Assembly (NCBI RefSeq): GCF_028858725.1
Contig: NC_084767.1
Coordinates: forward strand, 2,469,501-2,533,500
Direction of reading: 5' to 3'
DNA: 64,000 bases
From: Colius striatus
Taxonomy: Eukaryota > Chordata > Aves > Coliiformes > Coliidae
Position numbers and translations under genes: made by a program. Shown here piece by piece: positions 13,101-26,326 of the stretch (position 1 is its first letter; each line of letters begins with the position of its first letter). The notes below the pieces were generated by a model. The model was not told the DNA's origin. It did no database searches and saw only the letters and a program-made list of their open reading frames with translations.

Positions 13101-16100
13101 TACATATCACAGAGCTGTGAAGTTACAGTTTTCTTTAAAGATTTATTTCTGGAGTACAATGATAAACTACGAGCAGTTCCACTTCACTCTCAATTACATA
13201 GCAAGTGCATTATTCATAGGCAGCCTGTAAAACATCCTGTGTCTTTTATTTTTCATAATGATCAGGTAAGATCAGGGAACTGAACTCGGGAACTAATATA
13301 AGTTAACACAGATTAACAAATCCACCAGGTATGCAGCAAAACCTTTCTGGGGATTCCTATGGGATCGGCGCTCTGCCTGCATATGTTCAGTTCCAATCCA
13401 GTCACACTAAAAGGGGCTGCTTGCCTTTTGGATCACTGATTTGATGAGTTTGGTCAGGCACCTGAAAGACAGGAACCTAATTAATAACATCTTTCAGTAA
13501 ACTCTTCAGGTAAAAAAAAAAAAGGGGGGATTAAATTAACAAACTGAACTGCTCCGAGATTCTTTTTGACTCTACAGTTTCTTGCCAGCCCAAGGTTTGG
13601 TTTATTAACTAGCTATTCAGCTTTTTTTTTCCATCACAGCCATGTTTGCAAGCCTACACCTACAAGGCTGCTTAACCACATTTGTATCAGCACATTCTGA
13701 GAAAATCTGGGCAGCAATCCCAAAGCGCCTCTGCAGAGGAAAGAATACCCAGAGGACCTGCACACTGAGCATTAAAGACAGCCCAAGATGATGCAGTCTG
13801 TGACAACCTACCTCAGAGAGATGGATCAGAGGAAGACCAGTCATGAAAGTAAGCCTGGCATACCCCATCTACCTCACAAAAAAGCCTGCAACCCAAACGT
13901 GTTATCATGATGAAGTTACATGACAATATCTTTCATCCTCCACAATTGCTCACTTAGTTTTAGCCATTTCAGACACCGCCGGTGTTTAGAACCTGCAACG
14001 CCAGTAACTAGTTACCTTCCCAGTAAGAAGTTAAAATATAAAAGAAGACTTTCAAGATTTCTCTAGGTCAGTATTGCTGGAAGTTTCTATTGTTGCTGCT
14101 GTCTTCCTTAGCTATTTGAGTCATGTAAGTAAAGAGCATCAGCTTCCAGGTCTGTGTAACACAGTTTAGCTTCCTGCAGTATCAGACTCATGCAACAAAC
14201 ATCAAATAAATGGTGAAAATACTTAGAAAAGACCTTTTTAAAACACGTTCAAACCCAAGATATGCAACCAACAAATTTTTCCAGAAAAACTCCATGAGAC
14301 AAGTACCTACTTCTGATTGTTCAAGTACGCAACTAATTACAAAGCAGCAGGGCTTCTCTAAAAATCAAAGGCAATGTTACAGAAGTAAAGGCAGGAAAAC
14401 TGGCCCAAATATCTGAATCATACTGAAGGCACTAGACATAAACACAAAGCAAAACGACAGTGAACTGTCCACTCTATAACCACATCAAGCCTTCCCAGGT
14501 GTATTTGGAGCTGAAAATGGATTCAGAGAGGAAATCACTACACAAAGAGTTCCAGAGGCCTGAAAGAGATGCTGTGCACAGGTCTGTGCAAAGAGGAGGA
14601 TACCATCTCAAATTTAACTAACAGCTTGGAGAATGTTTTTGAGAGCGCAACATTAGCACTAAGCAGGCTTATACACGACACACCCATAAGCATTCACATC
14701 TTGCTGGCATCATGTGCCTTTCTGTATCTGCACCCTGGGCTCCAGCTGCTGAGCTCAAGTGAGATATTAATCTCTTTCCATCATCTCCAAAGGAAGGAAT
14801 TCCTTCGTATTTCTTCCGAGACATATTGCTCAGTTCACATCTCCTCTAACATCTGTAGCTCCTTCTATGACTGATATAAGCACCATGAGCCCTGTGTTTC
14901 GTACAAGCAGCAGCATTCTGTTGCTTTGTAAACATTTTTGACGATCCTTCCACATAATGGTCATCACAAAGACAATTACTTCCTAATGCTAGTAAGTTTA
15001 GGATTTAATTAAGTCCTTTCATGACTTTATAGATCAAGAAACAGCAGCTGAGTACCATAGTGATAATAACTAGAACAAGAAACAAAAGCATACGGTTTCT
15101 TATGCACAGGGTCATCATTTAGGATAACTGGCAAAAACAAGTCAAGATTATTAGGTAAATCAAAGTTACACGATGCAATAGCTTAACAGTCCTCACCTTA
15201 AAAAAGTGGGTTTTTTTTAAATATTTAAAATCTACCTTCATTAATCTACAAAAGTGATCAAAGAGAGCAATTAAAAAATATTTCAATCTTTGCCTCCTAA
15301 GTTTGATCTCTAGGGATGCATTACACACACAAAAAACCCTAACAGAAATGAAACTAAAAGTATCCACAAAACAAGTTAACTGACACTCTTGTACTAAACC
15401 TTGCAGAAGAAATGAATGCTGTAACACTTACTTAAAAAAAAATAAGTACTTCGAATGAGATCACAAATGGCTAACATTTATGACTCATGTTACAAAAAAC
15501 TCCTTTTTCACTGGTAAACAAAAGGCATTTTTGCCTATAATTTCTACTGTTCTCCCTTATTTACTGATACTTACGTGCATTAAACAAAAATCAACCACCT
15601 TTTTTTTTTTCCACTTTATTCTCCAAATCATATTATTTATGCACCAGGTTCCCTCCACCCCCCCAAAAAAGGTAGCTCAACCAAAAGGTGGGAATTGCTC
15701 TAAGAGCGACCATCTGTCACAAGTAAACTCAGTACACAGAACTACTCTCGATCACAGAAAAAAAACCCCGTGAAAATTCTCATCATAAACCTTATTTTAG
15801 AAGACTACAGAAGGTCTCAAAAAAAACGACTAACACGACCTAAGTAGGAAAGACAGAAAAAAGCCCTATTCTTCACGCAACGGAGACACTGCTTCTTACA
15901 TAAGCATTACCACATGCTTTAGGGCCCGTCTCCAGGAGGGAATAATCGGGCCTCCCCCACTCCCCACCTGAATCCAGGCACACAGCACAGCCCCGCGTCT
16001 CACCCGTCAGGGCGTACAGCGCCTGGCTACTACAAAAAAAAAGGGTTAGGGGATATTTACAGCAGAAAGGCAGACCCCAGAGAGAGAGGGGTGTACCGCA

Positions 16101-16744
16101 CCCGCCACAGCGAAGCCACCACCTCGCTCACAGCTGCAGCACCCACCAATTCATCCTGCGGGCCTGAGGCAAGCTCCACTGGCGGGCCGAGCACACATAC
16201 GCATGAAAGCAGACGTACAAAACTCAGCGATCCCCCCACCTCCCCCCGCCGCCCCGCTCCACGCACACACCCCAACCGGCGACTTATTTCCTGCCCGCCG
16301 CCCGACAGGCGAAACTCCCGCATTCGTCCCCGGCGCTGCAGAAAGCCCCTCGCATCCTTCCCCGGGCGCCGCGCAGCTCCACCGCCTTTGAACTCTAGTA
16401 ACCCCCTGCAAAGCTCGCTGCAAGCCAGCGCTGGCGGAGGGAGGGGAGAGAGGAGGGAAAGGGCGGGGGGCGGGGAGGAGGAGGAGGGAAGGGGCCGCTG
16501 CGCACAGAAAAGGTCGGGGAAGCCCCACCACACAACCGCGGGCGCGCACGGAGACACGCACACGCGTGTACGCAGCGGGGCGCACAGAGGAGCGCCCGGG
16601 CCATGTGCGCCCGCGCGCCGAAGCGGCGGGGGCGGCGCGCCCCCCGCACGCCGGAGTGGGCGGAGGGCGCGGCGGCCCCCGCGACGCCCTGAGGGGCGGA
16701 GGAGGAGCACGCGCGCGTCTGAAGCAGCGGGCGGGGGAATCACC
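7117..16744 (-). other. RNF145: RNF145 intron 1
   Basis: This is the large first intron between the CpG-island first exon and the first coding exon. It contains a roughly 1 kb CR1 LINE (9,120-10,121). Otherwise I see only AT-rich unique sequence with short A and T runs and no convincing exon. The upper boundary depends on which donor in the CpG island is used. The best candidate reads CCCAG then GTGATT, ending the exon at 16,745. Other candidates lie near 16,000 (GTGAGACG) and 15,967 (GTGGGG). Confidence 0.65.
9120..10121 (-). mobile_element. CR1 LINE, 5'-truncated with an internal deletion in the reverse transcriptase ORF
   Basis: The CR1 3' end begins at 9,120 (GGTTGGAAGGGACCTCTAAA) and the element extends about 1 kb to near 10,121 on the minus strand. 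It keeps parts of ORF2. One fragment reads GRAVNVIYLDFSKAFD, a reverse transcriptase palm motif A region (about 9,870-10,010). Another reads IPQVSVL..NIFINDLDE (about 9,740-9,800). The reading frame then jumps straight to AKKANGILGCIKKS, so the block that should carry the FADD catalytic motif is missing. The 3' ORF2 end, from [12 protein letters not shown] to RDRELLDRVQSRA, follows. Several stops and a frame break separate the fragments, so the copy is dead. It lies in RNF145 intron 1 in the same orientation as the gene. Confidence 0.93.
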
Positions 16745-17100
16745 TGGGCTGGCGGGGTTGTCGCCGCTGCCTCCTTCTCTTCTTGCTCCCGCTTCGCGGT
16801 GGCGCGGGCGGGGTTCCGCGCCTCAGAGCGACGGCGGCGGCTCGGTGGCCGGCGGCGGCAGAGCGGCTCCTCGAGGCACCATAGCCGCGCCGCGCCGCGC
16901 CGCCTCAGGGCGCCGACACCCCGCGGCCGCACAGACGGGCGGCCATGGCCCCGCTTCCTGCGCGCGCCGCCACGCACCGCGCATGCGCCCGCGGCCCCGC
17001 CCCGCCCCCGAGCAGCAGCCGCGCGGCGCCCGCGGAGCGGCGTGTCCGCTGCCGCGCTGCGAACGTGACGGGGGGAGGGGGGCAAAGCACAACGCGCTTC
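16100..17100 (-). promoter_or_regulatory. RNF145: CpG island promoter and untranslated first exon of RNF145
   Basis: A sharp rise in G+C and CpG density begins near 15,950, peaks between 16,550 and 17,080 and ends by 17,110. It contains a perfect palindromic NRF1 site, GCGCATGCGC, at 16,979-16,988, a double GC box just after it (CCCCGCCCCGCCCC, about 16,995-17,008), further GC boxes near 16,460, and an ACGTGAC CRE-like motif near 17,063. There is no TATA box, as expected for a housekeeping promoter. The first exon probably starts near 16,950-17,050 on the minus strand and ends at 16,744-16,745. The exact start site cannot be read from sequence. Confidence 0.8.
16979..16988. promoter_or_regulatory. 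NRF1-type palindromic site in the RNF145 promoter
   Basis: GCGCATGCGC is the full consensus for nuclear respiratory factor 1, and it lies at the densest part of the island. The match is seen directly. Binding is inferred. Confidence 0.7.
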
Positions 17101-17109
17101 TCGAGTAGA

Positions 17110-20100
17110 AAACGCAGGTTTGGGTGGAAAGGGTCGTTTTAGAGGTAGGAGTTTGCTTGGGGAGGCTGCGTGCTGCGGAGTGGGCTCTTTGCCAGCCAGC
17201 GGGGCTGTGCCCATAGCGCCAGGGCAGCTCGGTTCCCGCCGGGCTGTAACGCCCATCCCTCCGAAAAGGCAGAGGTTTGAGTTTATACTTCGATGGGACA
17301 CCAGGGTTTGGGTCCTGCCAGGACGCGAAGGCCTCCCCAGGGCAGTGGCACGCCAGACTGACAGATGACTCATGAAAGTCGGTCAGCACAATTTGAGGTA
17401 GCGTCTGGGCGGATATTTGAAAGGCAGCTGTGCTATTTTAATAATATTCTTTGCTGGCCTCGTGGAACATAAAATAACAGTATTAATTTCAACCAAGGTT
17501 GATGTAGTTTTTTCCAGAGGTGAACTGCAGAGTCTGTAGTCACTTCTGTTGTGAGATCCACCAGAAAAAACACCACACTTTTTGTTCTTCTACAGGGTCA
17601 TTTTTCAAGTGGAGACCTGTGCAATGGGCAGTTCCCTCCCAGCAACAGCCCCCTGTGCAAGAGCTTGTGCTTCACAAGCCTGTGCTCACAGCCCTTGACT
17701 GAAAAGTCATTTAGGCAGTGTGTAAAGGTTACATGGCCACACCATAGCATGCAAGTCATTAAGGCAAAAACTAACCCAAGAGAAGTAATTCTTTTCTACC
17801 TTGGTATTTGGAAAATTAGAAAGCCACATTGTTTGGGACAAACTTTGCTGTAGTGAGGAATGAGGGAATACACTGAACTGGAAAATCCTGTAGCTCACAA
17901 GGGTTGGGCTAGCCAACTCAATAATTGCTTTTTTCCTTCCAACTCTAACGAGGATGTGGTATTAACAATGTCTTTATGAAGTAGGGAGATTAAAATAAGA
18001 GGCTTGTGTGTCTGTCCACATTCTGTTTTGTAAAATTATCTTTGAGTATGCAAAGGTTTTCGAAACACTAGAAGGAAAAGGCAGTTTGAACATGTCTGTG
18101 TTAACTTTTATCAAAACTGGCAGAGCTCTTCCCTGCTGTATACTTGGGTGGATGTATTTGGGGTTAACACAGGACCCAACTTGTCCCACGCTCTGCTTAG
18201 CCTGAAATGCAGCAGAGAGGAGACCAAATGGCGTAACTGACAAGGGTCCTCTGCTCAGGCACCATAGAAGAGTTTAGTTTATTGATACAAGCTTCATATT
18301 TCAATGCTATTTTTTAAAATAACAAGCTCTTTATTGTACAGCTTTTAGTTTAAAGCTGTCAGTCTGTGCAAGGATTCCTGAACTTTAGTAATTCTTCTCT
18401 TTAGAAAGAATAAACAAGCTAAACTAAGGATATGCCTATACAGATGATTATTGCTCATGAGAACTTTGTGCTCTGGTCAGTCCTCCAAGGATGACAAAGG
18501 CCAGAAGCACAGAGCTCTGGTCCACCGAGTGTCTCTCCTAAAGTTTCCTCTGTTGTCACTTAACAGGTCCTTGCATGACAAGTGCTTATAGCTCTTGTTT
18601 TATGCATATTTTTATTAATCATGCCACTACCACCTAATTCCTTTGTTGTATCTGGGTTAAACTCACTGCTCCCAACCCTAGGCTGCTACAGAGAACACGT
18701 GAAAACAATGGCTTCACTCATCTCCAACCACCCCATCGTTGTGCCTGGCTCAGCCCACTCTCTGCTGTGTCACTGTTCACTAATACTTGCCATACCTCAC
18801 TTCTCGTCACATGGAGCGTAAACCAGCTGTCATACAAAGCATAAGAATTGCAGCTTCATTGCTAGGGCTTGCTTGGCTTCTCCTGCCATACATGGGGGGA
18901 AAAAAAAAACAGTCATGAGTCACTTCTGTGCAGGATCCTGTCTCCTGTCTTCAGTGCTGCTTCTGAGAAAAGAAGCAGCAAGCAGCAGAGACAAGTATCT
19001 ATTCACAGCTGTAGGCACAACAGGTATTTACAGGAGACGAGTGAAAATCTAGTATTATTTCAGAAGTAATGACATCACAAAAGTATCATAGCAAATCACC
19101 AAAGTTTTTGTTTTCAGTTTGCAAGAAAACAATAGGAACTGAACCCCACCTTTATTTCATTCTACCATAGCCAGCATTTAATTCTGGAAACGTGTTCTTT
19201 CCCAAAAGCACAGGTTTTATAACGGGCAGCCCAGGTATGTGATGTTTCTGCTGTCTTGTCAGGCACGTCTCTCTAAAAGCACCACTACTTTGTGCTTCAC
19301 TTCTCTGGGATTCTAAAAGCCTTTCCTGCACTGGACACTGGGTGGCTTAAGAATTCTGAATTCAATGATTGTTCATCTCTCATTAACAGAGGCATTTAGA
19401 TTCCAAACTTTCAGTGATCAGCAACTGAGGACTGAAGGGAGCCACTGTGGTGACATCTCATTAAAACTTTCAAAAGACCTTCTCAGAGTTCAGATAATGT
19501 GGAAGCTCGATTTGTCCATGCAGATGGACAAATGCCAACACCCCAAACTGCTTACAAAGAAAATTCCATGTAAGAATTCTCCAGAGCAGCAAAATATGCT
19601 GACATGGAAAGACACTGCACGCCCAAGGTGGATGAGAACATGGGCAGTCTTATTGGACACTTTTTACCAGCCATTGTTTCAAATAAATATTCATCCATGC
19701 AAAGGAATGTCTTAAGAAGCAGGTTGTATTGCAATAAAGTCAGACCAAAATTAAATAATGTAAAAATTAAGGCTGTCTGCAAAACCTACACATGGTGCCT
19801 CATGTCTGTGCCTTGTAATGCTGATGGCAACCAGCCCCCAAAGCCTTTATGTTCTCTTCTTGCAATTTTACCCCATTCACTAAACAAAGGAACAAGTAAA
19901 CTTTAATTCCTGCTGCAACACATACCCAGACACAGGAACTGGGAGCATTACTGGGTCCCACAATAGCAGTGCAGTGGGGGTGCATTTCTGCCTCTGATTC
20001 ACTTGTAGGCTCATCTCAGAAATTCCCCTGCTTTTTCTGCCCATCACTTGGCTTCTCATCGACCATCATTTTTCCTTTCATTCTCACAGCTTTTCAAAGC

Positions 20101-23100
20101 TTTTTCTATCAATTCAGCTAGTTCCAGTTTCTCAATCTCACATGTATTTTCACTCTCTTCAGGAAACCATTTCTGCAGTATCTCTGATAATTACATATCT
20201 CATATGATTACATGTATTTTTCCCACTTTTGTAACACTGGAGAGTGCTGACTCCAAATAAATAAACCAGTTGCTCTGTGATTTACAGCTTACCTAAAGGA
20301 AAGGCATACCAATCTCTGCTGAGAGGCTAGAGAGCCGAGTGGTGATGTAAGAAAAGTGATGAATCAGGTTTTGTTCAGTGAACAAAAGCATCCCAGTTCT
20401 GTCCCAGGATCCCTTGCCAGTGAAGCATAATCTAGAACACAAAGAATCGAAGTAAATAAAATAAAAATAATTGGGCTGAGTAGTGGCAGAAAAATAACAG
20501 TTGCATTCAGAAAGTGGAGAATCATATGGTACCCTGGTACAAGCCTCTGGCATTTATAGCATCTCACAGTGCCAACATTAACTAAATAATCCTGAAAAAA
20601 AGGTCCAAAAATGAAGCTATCTAAATATTATTCTAACCTCCACTTTACTGATAAGGCAGCTGAGATAGAGACTTACTGTATTAGTGATAACTTGAAAACA
20701 TGTTTCATTTCATACTTGAGACGTTCACATGCCTCCAGCTGAGCTGCCAGCTTCTAAAGCACAACCTATTATCAATGCTGGAAACGCAGCTCTCGGTGCT
20801 TTGCCCAGAGTCAGAGTCTCAGAATCAGAGCTTGCATTCAAATGCTACATGTCTTAGGCACAGAGACAGCAGTGTCCAGCAACCCGATGCTGTCTGCTGT
20901 ATGACACTGAAATGGTCATGAACAGCATAGAAGGCTCACACACATCTGCACTGGGCTTACACCATTTGGGTGGTAGAGACCTGAGGAGTTTGACATTCTC
21001 AGACATCATCTTACACCATCTGCTTACAACAAACTATTAAACAGAGAAAAGGAACTGGAAAAAAAAAAAAAGTAATAAAAGTATTGGAAGAAATAGTAAA
21101 AAGAGTCAATAGGGGAAACCAAAGAGCAAACAATAGATTAAAATACACTGGTACCGAGCTGTACTCTAAGGATTCTTCTATTCTCGTGGAAAATTTAGTT
21201 TCTGCCTGAGATTTTTTTTCCTAAAGTAGGTTTATTTTAGAAATGGGGAGACTGGCACATTTCTAAATGAGTTTTCTGAACCAAGAAACCAATTTGGAAT
21301 AAAAAAAAAAGCTGCAAAACCTTGAAATCTGGGCTGTTGGTCCATTCACAGTCAACACCACATTAACATCCACAGCAACCCTCTATCATTACAGCCACTG
21401 AATATAACAAATATTTAGCATCTCTCAGCCCTGCAGAATGCAAAACCTTTTGCTTTCTACGTCCTCTGATTGCACAGAGATGTGATCTAATCTTTCTCTT
21501 TAACTCTCAAAGCAACCTTTTGAGCTTTCCACACTCTTACTCTTTTCAGTTTTAAATGATTATTTTAAAGGATTCTTACCTAGCATCCCTCACAGTTGCT
21601 AGTGGGAATTTTGCTCTCTTACATGCAGCATGAATAGCAATTTAGATGAGCTCTTAGGCTTCAGCAGTTACACACAGGAGTGTGTTCCTCACAACATTCA
21701 GAAATGCTTGCTGTGAACAGCAGGTACTGGAAAGGAGCCAGCAGACATCAATTTGACATGCACTCACTTTTTTATTTCACCCTGGAGCATCCCAGGATGC
21801 AGTGCACATCAAGGTGAAAGGGAACGGGCACATTTGCTTCCAAATTTCCCCACTGTTTCTCCTCCCTCTTTGCTCTGCTAGGTTACCAGAGTAGCACCAC
21901 AAACCAAACTAACTCCTCAGTACAAAGAAAAGATTATGCTGTTTGGGCTCTGAATTATAATTACATGGTCTTAGTCAAATTACCACTTTGCACTTATTAA
22001 TGTTAGGATTGAGCACCACCAAGCGTTTTCACAGCTAAGTAAAAGGACATATTTATCTGTGCCATGTGAATCAGGATCTGATTCTGCTCTGTTAGGATCA
22101 GAGCATTTTTCAACAGCACCTAGTGCAAGAACATCCTAGTTTTAGCTCAGGATGCTAAAACACCAGTATCATACCAGAGAGGAAATATCCACAAATACTT
22201 ATAAATCCTTTTTTCATATTAGTCCTGAAACAGACTAAGAAAAACCCCAAACCCAAAACCTTTCTACCTCCTTTTCAAGACAACTTTGCAAGAGCCAACC
22301 AGAAAATAACAAAAAATATTTTTAACAGATTACAAATCGAGATGCAATCACACTGTGTTTGATAGCCTGGATTTTTAAACAGGCCTGGAGGGTGCATAGT
22401 TTTCTAACAGGGTGTGACTTTAGTTACTAGTTGCAGCTTTGGAAGTTTGCCAGCAATACTGTAATGTGCTGCCTCTGTGCAGAGGACAACTGTGTGTCTT
22501 AAAAGAAAAGGAATACCCTTGGCTTGGTGACATGCACAAGGGCTGGTTTTACATGGATTTACATGCAGTCAGAAGCTAAACCTGACACTGTCTGTAGCCT
22601 CCCATTTGTACCACTCATTTGGAAACCAAAGTGCTTTCATGATAAAACCTGAATATAGAATGGAATTCAAAATACATATCCAGGCAGGAAATACATTAAA
22701 TTAATATCTACTTAGGAAAGAAGTCAAGCTTGTTTTTCTCTATAATCTACTTCTTCACTGACATTTACTTACACTAGGAATGGCTCTTAAAGTTACAGCA
22801 GCCATTCTTAAGAAACTTGTACTTGGTGCACGGCTGCTTACTTGGGCTCTTTTGTTCCCTTCCCTATTTATCCCCCCCCAAAAAAGAGAGAAATATCATC
22901 TAACCTTTCTACAGAGCAAGACCTAAGATGAAAGAGAAGTGAAACCTTATTTTTTTCCCCTCAAATTCAACAGCGTCTCTACCGATGACAAGGGGAACTG
23001 CAGTCTGCACCATCTCCGTGTCATTTCACAGATGTAAGAAAGCAGAACCATTTCTTTTTTTCCTTTGAACTATTTCTGAAAAGCTGAATACCCGAGTGGA

Positions 23101-23380
23101 TAAACACCATCTTTCCGCAAAATACATTTTTCCCCTCTACATCGGTTGTCCATGCACAAAACCACTGCAGCTGAAGCCAGTTCCCGCGAATCCTGGCAGT
23201 AGCCGAGAAGTGATCCTTGATTCAACAGATAAAAACACATGCCAGTAACGAGCCAGCAAAGCAACACAGAAAGTTTTGAGTGAGGATCCCTGTGTAGAGA
23301 AGAATCTCCTTGCAGGGTAAGGAAAAAGAAGCACCGGTGGCAATAGCTGCACATGGAAGCTGCTTCCCAGGAGCCCAAGC
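17110..23380. other. Intergenic region between the divergent RNF145 and UBLCP1 promoters
   Basis: About 6.3 kb between two CpG islands. I saw no exon with recognisable coding content and no RNA gene. There are short homopolymer runs (for example A at about 21,060-21,072) and a probable diverged CR1 tail near 17,900. Open frames here are under 120 codons with no family resemblance. Confidence 0.6.
17896..17962 (+). mobile_element. Diverged CR1 3'-end remnant
   Basis: GGGTTGGGCTAGCCAACTCA followed by CCTTCCAACTCTAACGAGGA matches, with many changes, the CR1 tail pattern of 'GGTTGGACTAGATGA ... CCTTCCAACC'. The match is recognisable but imperfect. Confidence 0.4.
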
Positions 23381-23389
23381 CGAGCTGTG

Positions 23390-24180
23390 GTGGGGCCTCA
23401 GTGCAGTTCGGCCTCACAGCTGGCGGCGAGGGGAGCGCGGGGGCCATGGCCCGGCCCTCGCTCCGTCACCGCCGTGGACTTTCCCTCAGAAAAAACCCGC
23501 CGGAACCCAGCAGGGGCAGCCCAGAGGAGCTCTCCTGGGGCAGGCTGACGCCACACGAGCGGCTCCCGCACCCGAAGCGGGCCCGAAGGCTCCGCGCTGC
23601 CACGGCGACGCCACGGCCACGCCACGGCCGAGCGCGAAACCCGCGCACATCCGGGCGGCTCCTCCCTCCTTGCCTCGGGCTTCCGGTGGGCGCCACTTCC
23701 GCTTCCGGTGCGGCGGATCGCGGGCCGGTGCCGGTTCCGTTGCCAGGGTGAGGGGCCGCTCCGCGCTGCCGGGGGCAGGGGAGGGCGGGCGGATCGGCGG
23801 TGTCAGCGCGACCCGGTGAGCTGCGGAGAGCGCTGCCGGGATCCCGATCGCCACGGTAGCCTCGTGGGTCTGAACCCGGGCCCGCCCGTGTGCGGCGGAG
23901 GCCGGGTTTTACCGGGCAGGGCCGGTCGCAGGGGGAGGTCCGAGGGCGGAGGCTTGTCTCGGCCGAGTCCGTGCCCCCGTCCGTGCGGGGCGGGAGCGGT
24001 CTCCAGGCACTGGAGCCAGCAGCAGCGGGTGGGATCTCCCCACTCGCTGCGCGCCGTGTCGCTGCCGGGACGGCCCGGCGGGAGCCGCGGGGAACAGCGA
24101 ACCTCGGCGGGTGTTCCTGCGGCTGTTGTCCAGAGACGTGTTTGCGGAGGTGGCTGACACCGAGCGGCTTCTGATTGGAA
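23390..24180 (+). promoter_or_regulatory. UBLCP1: CpG island promoter and untranslated exon 1 of UBLCP1
   Basis: A dense CpG island with paired ETS-type sites (CTTCCGGTGGGCGCC and CTTCCGCTTCCGG around 23,682-23,708), which often sit at TATA-less start sites. The best first-exon donor reads CCAGG then GTGAGG, ending the exon at 23,747. A second candidate, CCCG then GTGAGC, would end it at 23,815. No ATG-started frame here continues into the UBLCP1 coding exon, so exon 1 is taken as noncoding. That the island belongs to UBLCP1 is inferred from position and strand: the next downstream coding exon is 2.5 kb away. Confidence 0.78.
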
Positions 24181-26286
24181 ACCCTGTGCCTCCACCTGTT
24201 GCCGTGTAATAGAAAGTGCTGCGGTTCAGTCGGCGCAGTATTGCACTTGTGTCTGTGGGGGGGTTTATCTTTTTGTTGCTTAGTGAAACTTAAAGACGTG
24301 GGTGACTTCCAGATCTTCCAAGGGAACTAGTGGGATGCAACAATTTAACTACAACACCACGACTATAACACTGTCTCTGAGCCAGTGACCTTCCAACCCG
24401 TAGGCACTTGGTTATCCAAGGAGCTTGTAAAGGCTCTGAAGAATCTTGCTTTGGTTAATTGCATTTTCTCTTCAGCAAGCTTGTTTCACAGGGTATCCAG
24501 TCCCGAGAGCAGCGACTGTGTGTTTCTCTGTCCACATTCAGTCCCATTAGCGTTTTGGCATTGAATAAAGGTGTCTAATGTCTGCTTAGTGTATCTATTT
24601 CTGATAACATTCCTCTTGGCGGGACTGTAATTCAGTACGGATGGGCAGTTGGTCAAGTGTTCAGTTTTGGAGGGATGAGCTTTTCCATTTAGTCCTTGAG
24701 AAGACAGGCTTGAGAAGCTTTCTGACAGTTCTTGACCTATGCATTTTCAGCAGAATGACTTGAGGCGAGAAAACAGAAAATAAACTCATCTTTCTGTAAA
24801 CTTAGTCTAAAGATTATGGGCAGGAGTAATTTATGATAATTAGGTATCAACATGGCTTGCTGCTGTGCAGCCTTACCCTCGCTGGTATTTCTTGGTGCTT
24901 CTAAGACACCTTTTTTGTGTATCTTTTTGAAGGATAATGCCAGGTCCTTATCTGATTTGGGACTATTTGGTAAAAAAAAAAAAAGGGGGGGGATATAATT
25001 TTCTGTGGTGTCAGTTCTCCTCTTCAATTTGTTTTAAGGGATCTGAGGGGGGATAGTGTGGAGGTGTGACTTGTAGTGTCCTCAGCAAGCAGGATCTATC
25101 TGGTCTTCTATTTCTCATCTTTTCTGAGCTTGGTGGAGATTTTGTTCATTCTGTTCTGAGTTGTTCATTCCTAATAGGCTTTACTGTACAAATGAGAAGT
25201 ATTTCGTCTGTGAGCAGGTAACCTCTGAGAATACAGAGCCTGAGAGGAAAAGCAATGAGATTTTTGTATTCTGAGCTTTTTCAGAATTGCCAGACCTGTA
25301 TTTCTTGGTGCAATGCATTTCTTCAAGGTGGATAGCCTCAGGTCTTCTCATAGATCTGTTCTCTCTCTTTGTTTTGGATATCAGTCATTCGAGGACAATC
25401 TCATCATTGCTGGTGCAGAGGCTTTCAGTGCATCTCCTGACACTCTGTAGCAGCTTCTTCATACCTTTCTATCTTCTGGATTCTCTTTTCCCAAGCTTTA
25501 GCAGAAAAAACCGGTGTTCTTCTTCCTTCCACATACAGCTAAAAATCTTGTTCCTCTGCTGTGTTTAATATAGGACTAAACTGTTAAATAACATTTGTAT
25601 AAATGGTGCTGTGCAAATTAAAGGTGGTATAATTACAGTTGTTTTGTCAGGACTGCAATGAAAGTGCAGTCCTAACAGTGTAATTGCATTGTGTAGGTGT
25701 GTATTTTGGCATTGTTTTCAGACTCCTACTTTGATACTGCTACAGTGAGACGTGACCTGGGGTGTGTATTACTGCAGGTATTGCACAGTGAAAGTGCTTA
25801 GAAAGGCAATGCTACAAATGAACTCTTGTGATCAGAACTATGTTGTGGCTTTACATATTTTAGATATTTCATATTTACTGTTTCCTCTCCCTGGCTGGTT
25901 TGGTTGTGTAATTGTTGCAGAGGACATTCCTGAGCTTTGAAATGACTTTTATGGTACTGCAGTACTCTGCTTGGGTGCTGGCTGTGCAGTGAGCTGCCTG
26001 TACCTGCACAGGGCACGCAGGAAGCGAGCATATGCTGGAGTAAACGGTGAATGTGACATTGCTAAATACATCAAAATGGAACTCAGAGCCCCAGTTTTAC
26101 CACTGTTTTTTTCTCCCTTAGTTTGAACATTTTATCAACACATTTGTAATCTGTTCATACAAAACCAAACAGCTCTTTGATGTGCGATGGAATGAAACAT
26201 GAAACAACACACTGTGTGGTTTGTCTTCTGAAAAGAGAAGTTCTCCTATTTTTTCCTTACATTATCATTGTATTTTCCTCCTGCAG
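23748..26286 (+). other. UBLCP1: UBLCP1 intron 1
   Basis: The intron runs between the CpG-island exon and the first coding exon. The acceptor before the ATG is probably CTCCTGCAG ending at 26,286, with a second possible TTTTTCAG ending at 26,298. Both lie in the untranslated leader, so the protein is unaffected. No other feature was recognised inside it. Confidence 0.6.
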
Positions 26287-26326
26287 CAGATTTTTCAGCA
26301 AATAACACTGAACATATGCTTCAAGG

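Noticed and set aside
16057-17373. A 438-codon open frame on the minus strand and a 325-codon frame on the plus strand across 16-17.4 kb
   Set aside because: They lie in a CpG island where stops are rare by chance. The products are Arg/Pro/Ala-rich with no domain, and open frames overlap in nearly every reading frame. Better explained as promoter and 5' UTR.
23070-24195. Many overlapping open frames of 75-170 codons on both strands
   Set aside because: This is the same CpG-island effect at the UBLCP1 promoter. None has a recognisable domain or joins in frame to the UBLCP1 coding exon.
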